A stretch of DNA of 45,132 nucleotides from Methanomicrobiales archaeon (GCA_022841205.1 JALHCK010000002.1:1-45132); one strand, 5' to 3'. Positions 16,040 through 24,937 are shown, counted from the stretch's first letter. The notes: a model not told the origin generated them from the sequence alone. Program-made: numbers and translations.

Positions 16040-17107
16040 GTGAGGACTACGTACGCCATACGGTTCTACCGGATCTACGATACCAGCGGGGAGATCGATA
16101 TTGGCCGGCTCGAAGAGGCACTCTCGTCAGGCCATACCATCGCCCGATCCACCTTCACCCGGGTGAAACCAAAATCGATATCCATGGGGACTCCCCCGCT
16201 GCTCCTGCGCCTCCCGCCGGTGGTTGCGCCAGTGGGGGGACTTGAGACGAAACTTGAGGTGATTGCCCGCGTCTACGATATCGGGGCAGTCAGCATCTGT
16301 TTCCTCCATGAAGATATGCAGGCTCCCGCAAGTGATCTCCGGCAGGCAGCCCTCCGCAGTGCCGGGCAGGCCGGGCTTGATCCGGCCTTCCTGGACACCG
16401 TGGACAGGATACGGGGAATCCTTGGCCCCCTGCTTGAGGACTTCACGATTGACCCGGGCTTTTACGAGGATTATACCATCTACATCGCCGACTGGAATGA
16501 TCCAGAGCTCGATCCGGTCGTCGTGCTGCTCGGGGAGGAACGTACCTTTTCGCCCCAGATAAGGGAGGATACCCTCAGAAATTCCCTCTCCTATGGCATC
16601 GATGACCTGGCAATCCTCTCCTGGGACACGGCCCTCCTTATCAGCAGTGAACCTGCTGGCGATATCCTCGAACTCATCGAATTTGCCAATGTCCAGGCCC
16701 TGGAATTACGGTATTACGATCGCAAGCTCACCCGCCAGATGGAGCGGATGTACGACGATATCGAGAATGCCGATAAAAAACCGTTCTACATCCGCCTCCA
16801 CCAGTACCACCGGATAATGTCACGCCTGATGCAGGACCAGGCAGAGATATCGGATATCACGGAAAAGGTTGACAACCTCATCAAGGTTACCGAGGACGTC
16901 TACTACGCCCGGGTCTATGCTCTCGCCCTCCATGTCCTGAGGATCTCCCAATGGCGTGACGGGCTGAACCGGAAGATGGGGATCATCAGGCAAAACTACG
17001 AGATGCTTTCTGACGAGGTTCATATCCAGCACTCAAATTTCCTGGAACTGGTGATCATCCTCCTGATCGCCTGTGAGATCGCCATCTTCATCTGGCAGAT
17101 CCTGTAG
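16040..17107 (+). CDS. DUF155 (RMD1/Sif2-like) membrane protein
   Basis: About 355 residues from GTG 16040 (MRTTYAIRFYRIYDTSGEID). A TTG at 15986 would add 18 unstructured residues, and a TATA-like box at 15976-15985 argues for the later start. The central domain (~150-290) has the DUF155 look: DDLAILSWDTALLISSEPAG, then LELIEFANVQALELRYYDRK. A helical region with an ERMYDDIE...-type coiled coil leads into a single C-terminal membrane helix (LELVIILLIACEIAIFIW). Eukaryotic relatives act in mitochondrial translation; the archaeal role is unknown. It is probably tail-anchored and cytoplasm-facing. Confidence 0.65.
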   Translation: MRTTYAIRFYRIYDTSGEIDIGRLEEALSSGHTIARSTFTRVKPKSISMGTPPLLLRLPPVVAPVGGLETKLEVIARVYDIGAVSICFLHEDMQAPASDLRQAALRSAGQAGLDPAFLDTVDRIRGILGPLLEDFTIDPGFYEDYTIYIADWNDPELDPVVVLLGEERTFSPQIREDTLRNSLSYGIDDLAILSWDTALLISSEPAGDILELIEFANVQALELRYYDRKLTRQMERMYDDIENADKKPFYIRLHQYHRIMSRLMQDQAEISDITEKVDNLIKVTEDVYYARVYALALHVLRISQWRDGLNRKMGIIRQNYEMLSDEVHIQHSNFLELVIILLIACEIAIFIWQIL

Positions 17108-17209
17108 ATATACCGATGGACGGCTGTTTACCGGAAATACTATGAACAAACTCTATAGCGTCCGGGAAAGAAGTACTCTACCGCATATCCCCGGTCTCCG
17201 GTAAAATCC

Positions 17210-17767
17210 ATGTTCAGCCCAGAAATTCTCCCCCTCATCATATTCGTTGCCCGGATAGCGGAGACGAGCCTTGAGACCATCCGGACAGTCTATGTCGCCC
17301 GTGGACACCCCTACCTTGCCGCGGGAATCGGCGTGGTAAAGGTGGCGATCTGGCTCCTGTCGACAGGGCTTGTCATCACCAACCTTGGCAACCTGTGGGG
17401 AGTCGTTGCCTACATCGCCGGGTATGGGATCGGTACGGTCATCGGTATGGACATCGAGGACCGGATCAGTATCGGGAGCGTGGTGGTCCGGATCATCAGT
17501 GCGAGCGACCCCTCCCCGCTCATGGACCGTCTCAGCCTGATGGGATATGGCATAACCCGCCTCGAGGGCAGCGGGTACTTCTCATCAGACGTCAGCGTCC
17601 TTCTCATGGTGGTGCCACGGGGAGAGCTCCCCCGGCTTCTCGATGTGCTGAAAGAGGAGCATCCTGATGTTCTCTACACCGTTGAGGATGTCCGGAAAGC
17701 GAGCGAGACGGACCGCACTTTCCACGGTGCCCGGTCACGGTGGCTGACCCGTTTCTTTGGCTGGTAG
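17210..17767 (+). CDS. UPF0316/DUF2179 membrane protein
   Basis: 185 residues. Three transmembrane helices in the first ~90 residues, with the conserved ARIAETSLETIRTVYVARG and VAYIAGYGIGTVIGM (DUF5698 part). A soluble DUF2179 domain covers ~95-165 (LSLMGYGITRLEGSGYFSSD). The family (bacterial YebE-like) has no proven function; DUF2179 domains are suspected ligand-binding modules. The last 40 bp of this gene are included in the 99-bp repeat and recur just before cooS at 22115, which indicates that this gene once stood directly upstream of cooS. Confidence 0.8.
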   Translation: MFSPEILPLIIFVARIAETSLETIRTVYVARGHPYLAAGIGVVKVAIWLLSTGLVITNLGNLWGVVAYIAGYGIGTVIGMDIEDRISIGSVVVRIISASDPSPLMDRLSLMGYGITRLEGSGYFSSDVSVLLMVVPRGELPRLLDVLKEEHPDVLYTVEDVRKASETDRTFHGARSRWLTRFFGW

Positions 17768-17826
17768 CGCTGTCTTCAAGCACAGTTACATATAGTGTCG
17801 TGTGCTGATCGATACTCACAGGAAGT
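17728..17826. repeat. 99-bp exact direct repeat, left copy
   Basis: Identical base for base to 22115-22213 (spacing 4387 bp). It contains the last 13 codons of the UPF0316 gene, 27 bp of intergenic DNA with a TTACATATA box (17786-17794) and the first codons of cooS. Here the cooS frame (GTG 17795) reads MSCADRYSQEV, diverges, and stops after 15 codons at 17840-17842. Confidence 0.97.
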
Positions 17827-17838
17827 AACCCTCATCGG

Positions 17839-17900
17839 GTAAAGAACGCTGGTTCTGGATGCCTGTGCCTGGAATATACCCTGCTCTCTGCGGTGCTCCG
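17839..17900 (+). pseudogene. 62-bp remnant of cooC
   Basis: Matches cooC codons 111-131 (24482-24543) at 57 of 62 positions and keeps its frame and the CLC metal-site motif. Four of the five differences are silent third-position changes; the fifth makes Pro into Leu. It follows the left 99-bp repeat after 12 bp. This is the pattern left by deletion of most of a second cooS-cooC copy. Confidence 0.85.
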
Positions 17901-18051
17901 TCACTGATGGGTATGATCGATTACTGATACGACAAAGAGGACTGAAACTACGATTGCGAGTATAAAACTCAGGAAGAATCCCGAAGTGTATCCAATCGCT
18001 GTGATAACCATTCCGGTTACGAGGGGGCCTGTCGATTGCGAATGAAGAACC
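17901..18051 (-). pseudogene. 3'-terminal fragment of an MFS-type transporter
   Basis: Read on the minus strand, the segment gives SQSTGPLVTGMVITAIGYTS followed by a hydrophobic helix FILAIVVSVLFVVSVI and the end DHTHQ, stop at 17901-17903. This is the usual last-helix pattern of a major-facilitator permease. It begins exactly where the cooC remnant ends and is cut off at the start of the APC permease gene. Confidence 0.6.
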
Positions 18052-19212
18052 ATGGAAGAAGGAAGCTATAAACAGTCCCTCGGGCAGCTCGAACTCGTAA
18101 GCCTTGGAATAGGAGGGACCATAGGCTCAGGCATCTTCGTGGTGCCCGGGATCGCAGCAGGGATCCTGGGTCCCACATCGCTCATCGCATGGGGGATTGT
18201 TGCAGTATCTGCTACCCTTGTGATGATCTCTCTTGCGTGGGTCTCCACGAGTTACGGGAGGAGCGGCACCTTTTTCACCATATTCAGCTCGCTATTCGGG
18301 AGAAAACTTTCCACGATCCTTGTTACCCTTTACACTATCTCAGCAATTTTCGGTGTGGCGACCATAGCAGCAGGAATAGGCCAGTACATCACATTTTTCA
18401 GTATCGGGAATATTTTCGTTATTGAAATTCTGATTATCCTCGCGTTCTGTGCGATAAACCTGGTTGGCATATCCCTATCCGGCATTACGGAAAATATCCT
18501 GACCCTCCTGAAAATCCTGCCCATTATCATAATCACCCTCGCCCTTCTCCCGTTCATAAAACCGGAAAACCTGGTGCAGACTGTCCCGTTCTCCTTCATG
18601 GGACTCTTTTCAGCGATCATAATCGTATACTGGCCATTTACGGGGTTTGAGATCAGTGCAATACCGGTCAACGAGATGAGCGATCCCCGGACGGTTGCCC
18701 GATCACTTGGCATCGTCATGATCACGGTTACGGCTATTTATCTCCTGCTGAATCTCGCACTTATCGGGAGTACTGGGAGTGAAATCCTCGCCGCATCTCC
18801 CGCCCCTGTTGCGACTGCCACATCGCTGTTGTTCTCACACAGCGGGTACCTAGTGGCAGTAATCGGTATTTTCGCCATGCTATCAGCGATGAACGCGTAC
18901 ATCGTGGCCTCATCGCGGGTGGTGCACAACGTGGCAACCGAATACCATATCAGAGGCCTTAATCATCTGAACAAACAGGGAACCCCAGGAATTGCCCTGA
19001 TACTCTGCTGCGGTATCACCATAGGTATGCTGTTCTTCTCAAACGAGTTCAGCAAACTTGCGATATTATCGGTAATTACGACGCTAATCCCGTATATCTT
19101 CTTCTGCATCAGTGCATTTGTCCTGTTCAATGAGATCAGGAGGAGGGTAATTTCGGGGCTTGGTGCCGTAATATCAGTTATGATCCTGCTCTTGTTCTTC
19201 GTCTATCACTGA
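18052..19212 (+). CDS. APC-superfamily amino acid permease
   Basis: 386 residues, about 11-12 transmembrane helices. The APC signature GIGGTIGSGIFVVPGIAAGI lies at ~19-38, and TM6-type FTGFEISAIPVNEMSDPRT at ~198-216 is the family's conserved unwound substrate region. It imports or exchanges amino acids or amines across the cytoplasmic membrane; the substrate cannot be told. It is somewhat short compared with ~430-480 residues for typical members, mainly at the C-terminus. It lies inside the segment bounded by the 99-bp repeats, about 220 bp behind the duplicated cooS promoter. Confidence 0.85.
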   Translation: MEEGSYKQSLGQLELVSLGIGGTIGSGIFVVPGIAAGILGPTSLIAWGIVAVSATLVMISLAWVSTSYGRSGTFFTIFSSLFGRKLSTILVTLYTISAIFGVATIAAGIGQYITFFSIGNIFVIEILIILAFCAINLVGISLSGITENILTLLKILPIIIITLALLPFIKPENLVQTVPFSFMGLFSAIIIVYWPFTGFEISAIPVNEMSDPRTVARSLGIVMITVTAIYLLLNLALIGSTGSEILAASPAPVATATSLLFSHSGYLVAVIGIFAMLSAMNAYIVASSRVVHNVATEYHIRGLNHLNKQGTPGIALILCCGITIGMLFFSNEFSKLAILSVITTLIPYIFFCISAFVLFNEIRRRVISGLGAVISVMILLLFFVYH

Positions 19213-19308
19213 CATAGGTTGAAGGTTTCATGGAAGGGATATCCCACTCCCCATTCAATCCTCTAGAGAAGGGTATTATTAGGATCGGGTGGAAAATCGC
19301 CATTTCGG

Positions 19309-19323
19309 TATAATTATATTTTT
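19309..19323 (+). promoter_or_regulatory. TATA-rich promoter of the P-type ATPase gene
   Basis: TATAATTATATTTTT stands about 100 bp before the ATPase start in GC-rich surroundings. It implies a leader of ~70 nt. No known magnesium riboswitch pattern was recognised in that leader. Confidence 0.45.
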
Positions 19324-19420
19324 AACCTCCCATGCACATCTCCCGATCTTTTCCCGCCTTTCCATCTCCAAATGGTAATCAGGTGCAGCGACAACACTCA
19401 TTCCGGTAGAAGGATCGTCA

Positions 19421-22000
19421 ATGGAACCGCATGCTTCCAGGGACCAGGAGGAGCGAGGGGATATCGCATTCCAGACCCTCACTCCCAGTGAAGCATGTGC
19501 CGCGTTGCAGACTTCACGGGAGGGACTGTCACCGACGCAGGTATCGGAGCGGGGGGAAAAATACGGTCCCAATGATATCTCCAGGGCTCGCAGGCATCCG
19601 GTAATCTTCCGGTACCTCGCGCACTTCAAAAACGTCCTGGTGCTCATCCTGTTCTTTGCAGCCATCATTTCGGTATTTGTGGGAGATTTTGAATCTGCAG
19701 CCATCATCATAATCATCGTCATTGCCAGCGTAACCCTGGATTTCTACCAGGAGAACAAGGCCGGGAACGCAGCAGAACTGCTCAGGCAGAAGATCATCAG
19801 CCATACGACCGTGGTCAGGGAAGGTAGGCAGCATAACGTCCCGATCACGGACCTTGTCCCCGGGGATATCATCCTCCTCTTTGCAGGCGACATCATTCCC
19901 GCCGATGCAGTGCTTCTCGAAGAGCGGGATCTCTATGTCAACCAGTCAGCCCTGACCGGGGAACCCTATCCCGTTGAAAAGAGCGCTGTGCCCTCACCAC
20001 CCGGCACACCATTGACCGAGGCAGAAAGTTATGTGTTTCTCGGAACCTCTGTCGTAAGCGGGACCGCCATGGCTGTCGTTACAAGGACCGGGATGGAGAC
20101 CGAGTTCGGCAAGATTGCCCAGACACTGGTGGACCGCCCGGCCGAGACGGAGTTCGAGCGGGGGCTCACCCGGTTCAGCTTCCTGATGTCCCGGTTCATC
20201 TTTGCCCTGGTCATCTTTGTATTCTTCGTCAACGCGTTGTATCTCCATGGCGTGCTGGAATCGCTGTTGTTTGCCGTTGCCCTTGCAGTTGGGATCACTC
20301 CCGAACTCCTGCCGATGATACTCTCGTTGAACCTCTCGAAAGGGGTGGTTGCCATGTCGGAGAAGGGCGCGATCGTCAAGCACCCCGAATCCATCCAGAA
20401 CTTCGGGGGCATGGACGTTCTCTGCACCGATAAGACCGGGACACTCACCGAGAACCACATCTCGCTTATCGAGTACCTCGACCCTGACGGGAAGTCCAGT
20501 GACAAGGTTCTCTCATTTGCCTTCCTGAACAGTTGCTTCAGCTCCGGGATACGGAACCCTCTTGATGAAGCGGTCATCGCCCACCACACACCGGATCCCG
20601 GAGGGTATCAGAAGATCGATGAGATCCCTTTTGATTTCGTCCGGCGCCGTCTTTCCATTGCTGTTGGCCGTAGAACCGAGCGCCTCCTTATCTCAAAAGG
20701 TGCGCCGGAAGAGATCCTCCGCATCTGTTCGTTCATCGAGCATGAGGGCTTGAGAACTGCCATCACCGATCAGGACCGGGAGAAGGTATCCTTACTGTAC
20801 CGGGAGAAGAGTGCAGAGGGGTTCAGGACGCTCGCCGTCTGTTACCGGGACCTGGAGCGTGACCAGGTCATCTTCAACGTGGACGATGAAAGGGATATGA
20901 CTCTCATCGGCCTGGTCACCTTTATTGACCCGCCAAAGGAGACTGCCCGCGAATCTATTCGGCAGCTGGCGGAGTCCGGGATCGCATTGAAGATCCTGAC
21001 CGGAGACAATGAGCTTGTTACCCGGAAGATCTCCTCCATGATTGGTCTTGATGTGAAAGAGGTACTCACCGGAACAGAGATCGACAAAATGGACCGACAG
21101 ACCCTCTCGCGGGTGGTGGAAGACGTCACCCTTTTCTGCCGCATGACTCCGGTCCAGAAGAACCGGGTCATCGTTGCTCTCCGGCAGAACGGCCACGTTG
21201 TGGGATTTATGGGGGACGGCATCAACGATGCCCCTTCACTCCGGGAGGCAGATGTCGGCATCTCAGTCCAGGGGGCTGTCGATATTGCCCGCGAGTCTTC
21301 CGATATCATCCTTCTGGAGCAGGATCTCCGGATCCTTCGTGACGGTGTTATCGAAGGTAGGAAGACCTTCGGGAACACGATGAAGTATCTCCTGATGGGC
21401 TCCAGCTCCAATTTCGGTAACATGTTCAGCGTGGCCGGCGCCTCCCTGTTTCTGCCGTTCCTCCCCATGCTGCCGATCCAGATCCTGTTGAACAACCTCC
21501 TTTATGATGTCTCCGAGTCCACCATCCCAACCGACAATGTGGACAGGTCCTATGTTGATTCCCCCAAGAAATGGGATATGGACTTCATAAAAAAATTCAT
21601 CCTGGTGTTCGGTCCAATCAGCTCAATCTTCGATTTCTTTACGTTCTTCATCCTGCTCTTCATCTTTTCCGCCCAGGCTGCCCTGTTCCAGACAGCGTGG
21701 TTCATTGAATCGATATGCACCCAAACACTGGTCATTTTTGTGATCCGTACCAGAGTGGTTCCATTTTACAGAAGTACGCCAAGCATCTCCCTGGCAGGGA
21801 GCACGTTCATAGTTATCATCGTGGCATGTATCCTGCCCTTTACGGTCTTCGGCAGCGTCTTCGGATTCGTCCATCCCCCGCTCACGTTCTATGCGGTCCT
21901 TGCAGGTCTCGTTGCGTGTTACCTGGCACTGGTTGAAGTCGTGAAAAAGTGGTTCTATCACAGGTATTCATCCCTGGTGGAACAGGGAAAAAAGACATAA
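19421..22000 (+). CDS. mgtA: P-type ATPase, MgtA/MgtB-like (P3B) magnesium importer
   Basis: 859 residues. An N-terminal cytoplasmic segment is followed by the actuator motif LTGEPYPVEK (~174-183). The phosphorylation site DKTGTLTE has its Asp at ~337 and comes after the TM4 region VGITPELLPMILSLNLSKG, which is characteristic of MgtA-type pumps. TGDNE and the hinge MGDGINDAPSLREADVGISV follow, then six C-terminal helices. P3B ATPases import Mg2+ using ATP. The length is close to bacterial MgtA (~900). The start is ATG 19421. It is not clearly co-transcribed with the permease (208 bp gap, own TATA region) but shares the same repeat-bounded segment. Confidence 0.88.
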   Translation: MEPHASRDQEERGDIAFQTLTPSEACAALQTSREGLSPTQVSERGEKYGPNDISRARRHPVIFRYLAHFKNVLVLILFFAAIISVFVGDFESAAIIIIIVIASVTLDFYQENKAGNAAELLRQKIISHTTVVREGRQHNVPITDLVPGDIILLFAGDIIPADAVLLEERDLYVNQSALTGEPYPVEKSAVPSPPGTPLTEAESYVFLGTSVVSGTAMAVVTRTGMETEFGKIAQTLVDRPAETEFERGLTRFSFLMSRFIFALVIFVFFVNALYLHGVLESLLFAVALAVGITPELLPMILSLNLSKGVVAMSEKGAIVKHPESIQNFGGMDVLCTDKTGTLTENHISLIEYLDPDGKSSDKVLSFAFLNSCFSSGIRNPLDEAVIAHHTPDPGGYQKIDEIPFDFVRRRLSIAVGRRTERLLISKGAPEEILRICSFIEHEGLRTAITDQDREKVSLLYREKSAEGFRTLAVCYRDLERDQVIFNVDDERDMTLIGLVTFIDPPKETARESIRQLAESGIALKILTGDNELVTRKISSMIGLDVKEVLTGTEIDKMDRQTLSRVVEDVTLFCRMTPVQKNRVIVALRQNGHVVGFMGDGINDAPSLREADVGISVQGAVDIARESSDIILLEQDLRILRDGVIEGRKTFGNTMKYLLMGSSSNFGNMFSVAGASLFLPFLPMLPIQILLNNLLYDVSESTIPTDNVDRSYVDSPKKWDMDFIKKFILVFGPISSIFDFFTFFILLFIFSAQAALFQTAWFIESICTQTLVIFVIRTRVVPFYRSTPSISLAGSTFIVIIVACILPFTVFGSVFGFVHPPLTFYAVLAGLVACYLALVEVVKKWFYHRYSSLVEQGKKT

Positions 22001-22021
22001 AAGCCGGGATAAGGTCAGGTA

Positions 22022-22027
22022 TTTTTT
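22022..22027 (+). terminator. Possible T-run terminator after the ATPase gene
   Basis: A six-T run 22 bp after the stop codon, as used by archaeal RNA polymerase. No hairpin is required and none is obvious. Confidence 0.3.
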
Positions 22028-22114
22028 CACAAAGATGCATATAGCGATCAATCTCTGATATCCAGAAAGATCAGGCACGACCTGGCACCTTTTTTTGAAT
22101 CTGGTGACGCAGTA

Positions 22115-22213
22115 TGCCCGGTCACGGTGGCTGACCCGTTTCTTTGGCTGGTAGCGCTGTCTTCAAGCACAGTTACATATAGTGTCGTGTGCTGATCGAT
22201 ACTCACAGGAAGT
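22115..22213. repeat. 99-bp exact direct repeat, right copy
   Basis: Identical to 17728-17826. It starts with an orphan copy of the last codons of the UPF0316 gene, then the intergenic TTACATATA box (22173-22181) and the first codons of cooS, ending at AGGAAGT. The left boundary (22115) marks where the inserted or duplicated segment ends. Confidence 0.97.
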
Positions 22214-24128
22214 TGTGTGCGAACTCGACCGCGTCCGGCTCGCCCTGATGAACCCTGCGCTCATCGAGCAGAAGAAAGAAGAACGGACTTTTGACGAAGC
22301 GGCCAAGCCGTTTGTCGAGCTGACGATGAGGGAGGGCATCGAGACGGTCTGGGACCGGTTCGAAATGCAGCAGCCCCCATGCCGGCACTGCGAATCCGGG
22401 CTCTCCTGCTCCCGGTGCGCGATGGGGCCCTGCAGGATCATCCCCCCGAACCGCGTCCGCGGCGTGTGCGGAGCCGATGCAGACCTGATCGTTTCCAGGA
22501 ACCTGCTCGATACCCTTGCCACCGGGGCAGCCGCACACTCGGATCATGGGCGGGAGATCGTGGAGACTCTCTACGGTATTGGCATGGGAACGGTAACCGA
22601 TTACGTGATTGCCGACCCGGGCAAGATGAGGCGCCTCGCGGAGGAATATGGACTGTCAACGGCTGGCATGGATGACACGAGGATTGCCGCAGAACTTGGC
22701 AGGGCGATGCTTGAAGAGTATGGGTCGATCAAGGACTCGTTACAGATTGCCATGCGTGCTCCGGAGGCGACCCTGGAGGTCTGGGAGAAGGCCGGCATTG
22801 CCCCCCGGGGGATCGATCGGGACGTGGTGGATGCCATGCACCGCGTCCACATGGGAGTCGGGGCGGATTACGGCAACATCCTGACCCACGGGCTCCGGGC
22901 ATCCCTTTCGGACGGCTGGGGAGGCTCAAGCATAGCCACCGAGATCTCCGATGTCCTCTTCGGGACCCCGGAGCCGAACGAGTCGCTCGTCAACCTCGGG
23001 GTGGTCAGGGAGAGCCATGTCAATATATCCCTGCATGGCCACAACCCCCTGCTCTCGGAGATGGTGGTGAAAGCATCAAAGGACCCGGAGATCCTGGCCC
23101 TGGTGAAGAAGGTGGGAGCAGCCGGCATCAACCTGGTCGGGCTGTGCTGCACGGGAAACGAGCTCCTGATGCGGAAGGGGATCCCCAATGCCGGCAACCA
23201 TTTCAACCAGGAACTGGTGATCACCACCGGGGCGCTCGAGGCCATGGTCGTCGACTACCAGTGCATATTTCCTTCGCTTCCCCGGACTGCAAGCTGCTAC
23301 CATACGCATGTCATAACCACCAGCCCGAAGTCGAAGATCCCCGGTTCCTACTACTTTGAGTTTGAACCAGAGGATGCCTATGCAACGGCAAAGGCCATCG
23401 TGAAGATGGCGGTAGAAAACTTCACGAACCGGAACCCTGCCAGGGTCTTTATCCCGGTAGAGCCGGTCAGGGTGACGACCGGGTTCTCGGTCGAAGCGAT
23501 CACCGGAGCGCTCGGGGGAACCCTCAAACCGCTCATCGACCAAATCGCCTCAGGAAACATCCGGGGGGCGGCCGGAATCGTGGGCTGCAACAACCCCAAG
23601 GTGAAACATGACTACGGTCATGTCACGCTCACAAAGGAACTTATCAAGCGGGACATACTCTGCGTGGAGACCGGGTGTGCGGCAATCGCCTCCGGGAAAG
23701 CCGGGCTTCTCCAGCCGGAAGCCGCATCGCTGGCAGGCCCCGGACTCCGCCCGGTCTGTGAGTCGCTTGGGATCCCGCCGGTACTCCACATGGGCTCCTG
23801 CGTGGACTGCTCCCGTATCCTCCACCTGGCAGCAGCGCTTGGAAACGCGCTGAATGTCGGCATCCACCGGCTCCCGCTTGCCGGTGCGGCTCCCGAGTGG
23901 TACTCCCAGAAGGCAGTCTCCATCGGTGCCTACTTCGTGGCCTCCGGGGTGTACACGGTCCTTGGCGTCATGCCGAAAATTACCGGGAGCCCGCCTGTGG
24001 TATCCCTGCTGACCGAAGGGCTGAAAGGCATGGTCCATGCATCGTTTGCCGTCGAGCCCGATCCGTTGAAGGCCGCAGACCTGATCAGCGACCATATCGA
24101 ACGTAAGCGGACCGAACTGGGGATCTGA
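22182..24128 (+). CDS. cooS: Monofunctional Ni-Fe carbon monoxide dehydrogenase
   Basis: 648 residues. CooS interconverts CO and CO2. The B-cluster cysteines are C75, C78, C83 and C95. C-cluster ligands are visible: His in SDHGREIV, Cys in GLCCTGNE, YQCIFPS, VGCNNPK, ETGCAAIASGKAG and GSCVDCSRIL. The D-cluster, usually CX7C, is here CRHC (C67, C70), while the usual second Cys before the B-cluster is Ser74. CX2C is the arrangement seen with a [2Fe-2S] D-cluster in Desulfovibrio vulgaris. The start is uncertain: GTG 22182, GTG 22215 (AGGAAG just upstream) or ATG 22248. cooC follows 23 bp later. No CooF or acetyl-CoA synthase genes are adjacent. Confidence 0.95.
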   Translation: MSCADRYSQEVVCELDRVRLALMNPALIEQKKEERTFDEAAKPFVELTMREGIETVWDRFEMQQPPCRHCESGLSCSRCAMGPCRIIPPNRVRGVCGADADLIVSRNLLDTLATGAAAHSDHGREIVETLYGIGMGTVTDYVIADPGKMRRLAEEYGLSTAGMDDTRIAAELGRAMLEEYGSIKDSLQIAMRAPEATLEVWEKAGIAPRGIDRDVVDAMHRVHMGVGADYGNILTHGLRASLSDGWGGSSIATEISDVLFGTPEPNESLVNLGVVRESHVNISLHGHNPLLSEMVVKASKDPEILALVKKVGAAGINLVGLCCTGNELLMRKGIPNAGNHFNQELVITTGALEAMVVDYQCIFPSLPRTASCYHTHVITTSPKSKIPGSYYFEFEPEDAYATAKAIVKMAVENFTNRNPARVFIPVEPVRVTTGFSVEAITGALGGTLKPLIDQIASGNIRGAAGIVGCNNPKVKHDYGHVTLTKELIKRDILCVETGCAAIASGKAGLLQPEAASLAGPGLRPVCESLGIPPVLHMGSCVDCSRILHLAAALGNALNVGIHRLPLAGAAPEWYSQKAVSIGAYFVASGVYTVLGVMPKITGSPPVVSLLTEGLKGMVHASFAVEPDPLKAADLISDHIERKRTELGI

Positions 24129-24151
24129 CCCCCATATCCTTTTACCAGGCC

Positions 24152-24934
24152 ATGCCCGATCGGATCCGGATCGTGGTGACCGGCAAGGGAGGTGTCGGGA
24201 AGACCACGCTGACCGCGCTTATCGCCCACCACTTTGCAAAGCGGGGTCGCCGCGTCCTTGCTGTCGATGGCGATCCCCAGCAGAACCTTGCCGCCACCCT
24301 GGGTATCAGCCCGGACCGGCCGATAGTCCCGCTGGCCGACAGGAAGGAGTACATCGAGGAAAAGATCGGGTCCGGCCCGGGCCGGGGCGGCCTGATGATC
24401 CTCAACCCTGATACCGCGGACGTGGTCGACCGGTTCGGGGTCCCTGCCGGGGAGAACATCCGGCTACTGGTGATGGGCGGCGTGAAGAACGCTGGTTCGG
24501 GGTGCCTGTGCCCGGAGTATACCCTGCTCTCTGCGGTGCTCCGGAACGCCGCCGCCCTTCCCGACGAGGTGGTGCTCCTCGATACCCCGGCCGGGCTCGA
24601 GCACTTCGGCCGTGCAGTCGCCCAGGGCTTCTCCCTCGCCCTCATCGTCTCCGACCGGTCATACAACGCGATATCGGTGGCAGGCGAACTCCGCCGACTG
24701 GCACGGGAGTGCGGGATCCGGGAGACGGTCCTCGTGGTGAACCGGGTTGAACAGGGCACGGACTACCAGGCCCTGCGGGAAAAACATGGTGCCGGGTTTT
24801 CCAGTGTCCGGTTCATCCCGGCCGATCCGTGCATTGCCCGGCATGAACCTTCGGTGCTGCCGGTTATCGAGGAAGGGTGCCCGGTGACCGAAGCAGTCCG
24901 GGCGCTGGTACGTGGTATCCTGGCCGGGATGTGA
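24152..24934 (+). CDS. cooC: CODH nickel-insertion ATPase CooC
   Basis: 260 residues of the MinD/SIMIBI class. The deviant Walker A GKGGVGKTT is at 11-19, VLAVDGDPQQNLAATLG at ~37-53, and the CXC motif CLC at residues 118-120. In characterised CooC dimers this motif binds nickel or zinc between subunits. The protein hydrolyses ATP while helping nickel enter the C-cluster of CooS. It is 23 bp behind cooS, clearly one operon, and converges with the radical SAM gene 3 bp away. A 62-bp diverged copy of codons 111-131 lies at 17839-17900. Confidence 0.93.
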   Translation: MPDRIRIVVTGKGGVGKTTLTALIAHHFAKRGRRVLAVDGDPQQNLAATLGISPDRPIVPLADRKEYIEEKIGSGPGRGGLMILNPDTADVVDRFGVPAGENIRLLVMGGVKNAGSGCLCPEYTLLSAVLRNAAALPDEVVLLDTPAGLEHFGRAVAQGFSLALIVSDRSYNAISVAGELRRLARECGIRETVLVVNRVEQGTDYQALREKHGAGFSSVRFIPADPCIARHEPSVLPVIEEGCPVTEAVRALVRGILAGM

Positions 24935-24937
24935 GCA

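Noticed and set aside
19994..21495. Long minus-strand open frames inside the P-type ATPase gene
   Set aside because: They lie opposite a complete, well-recognised gene in GC-rich DNA and have the biased composition of antisense shadows.
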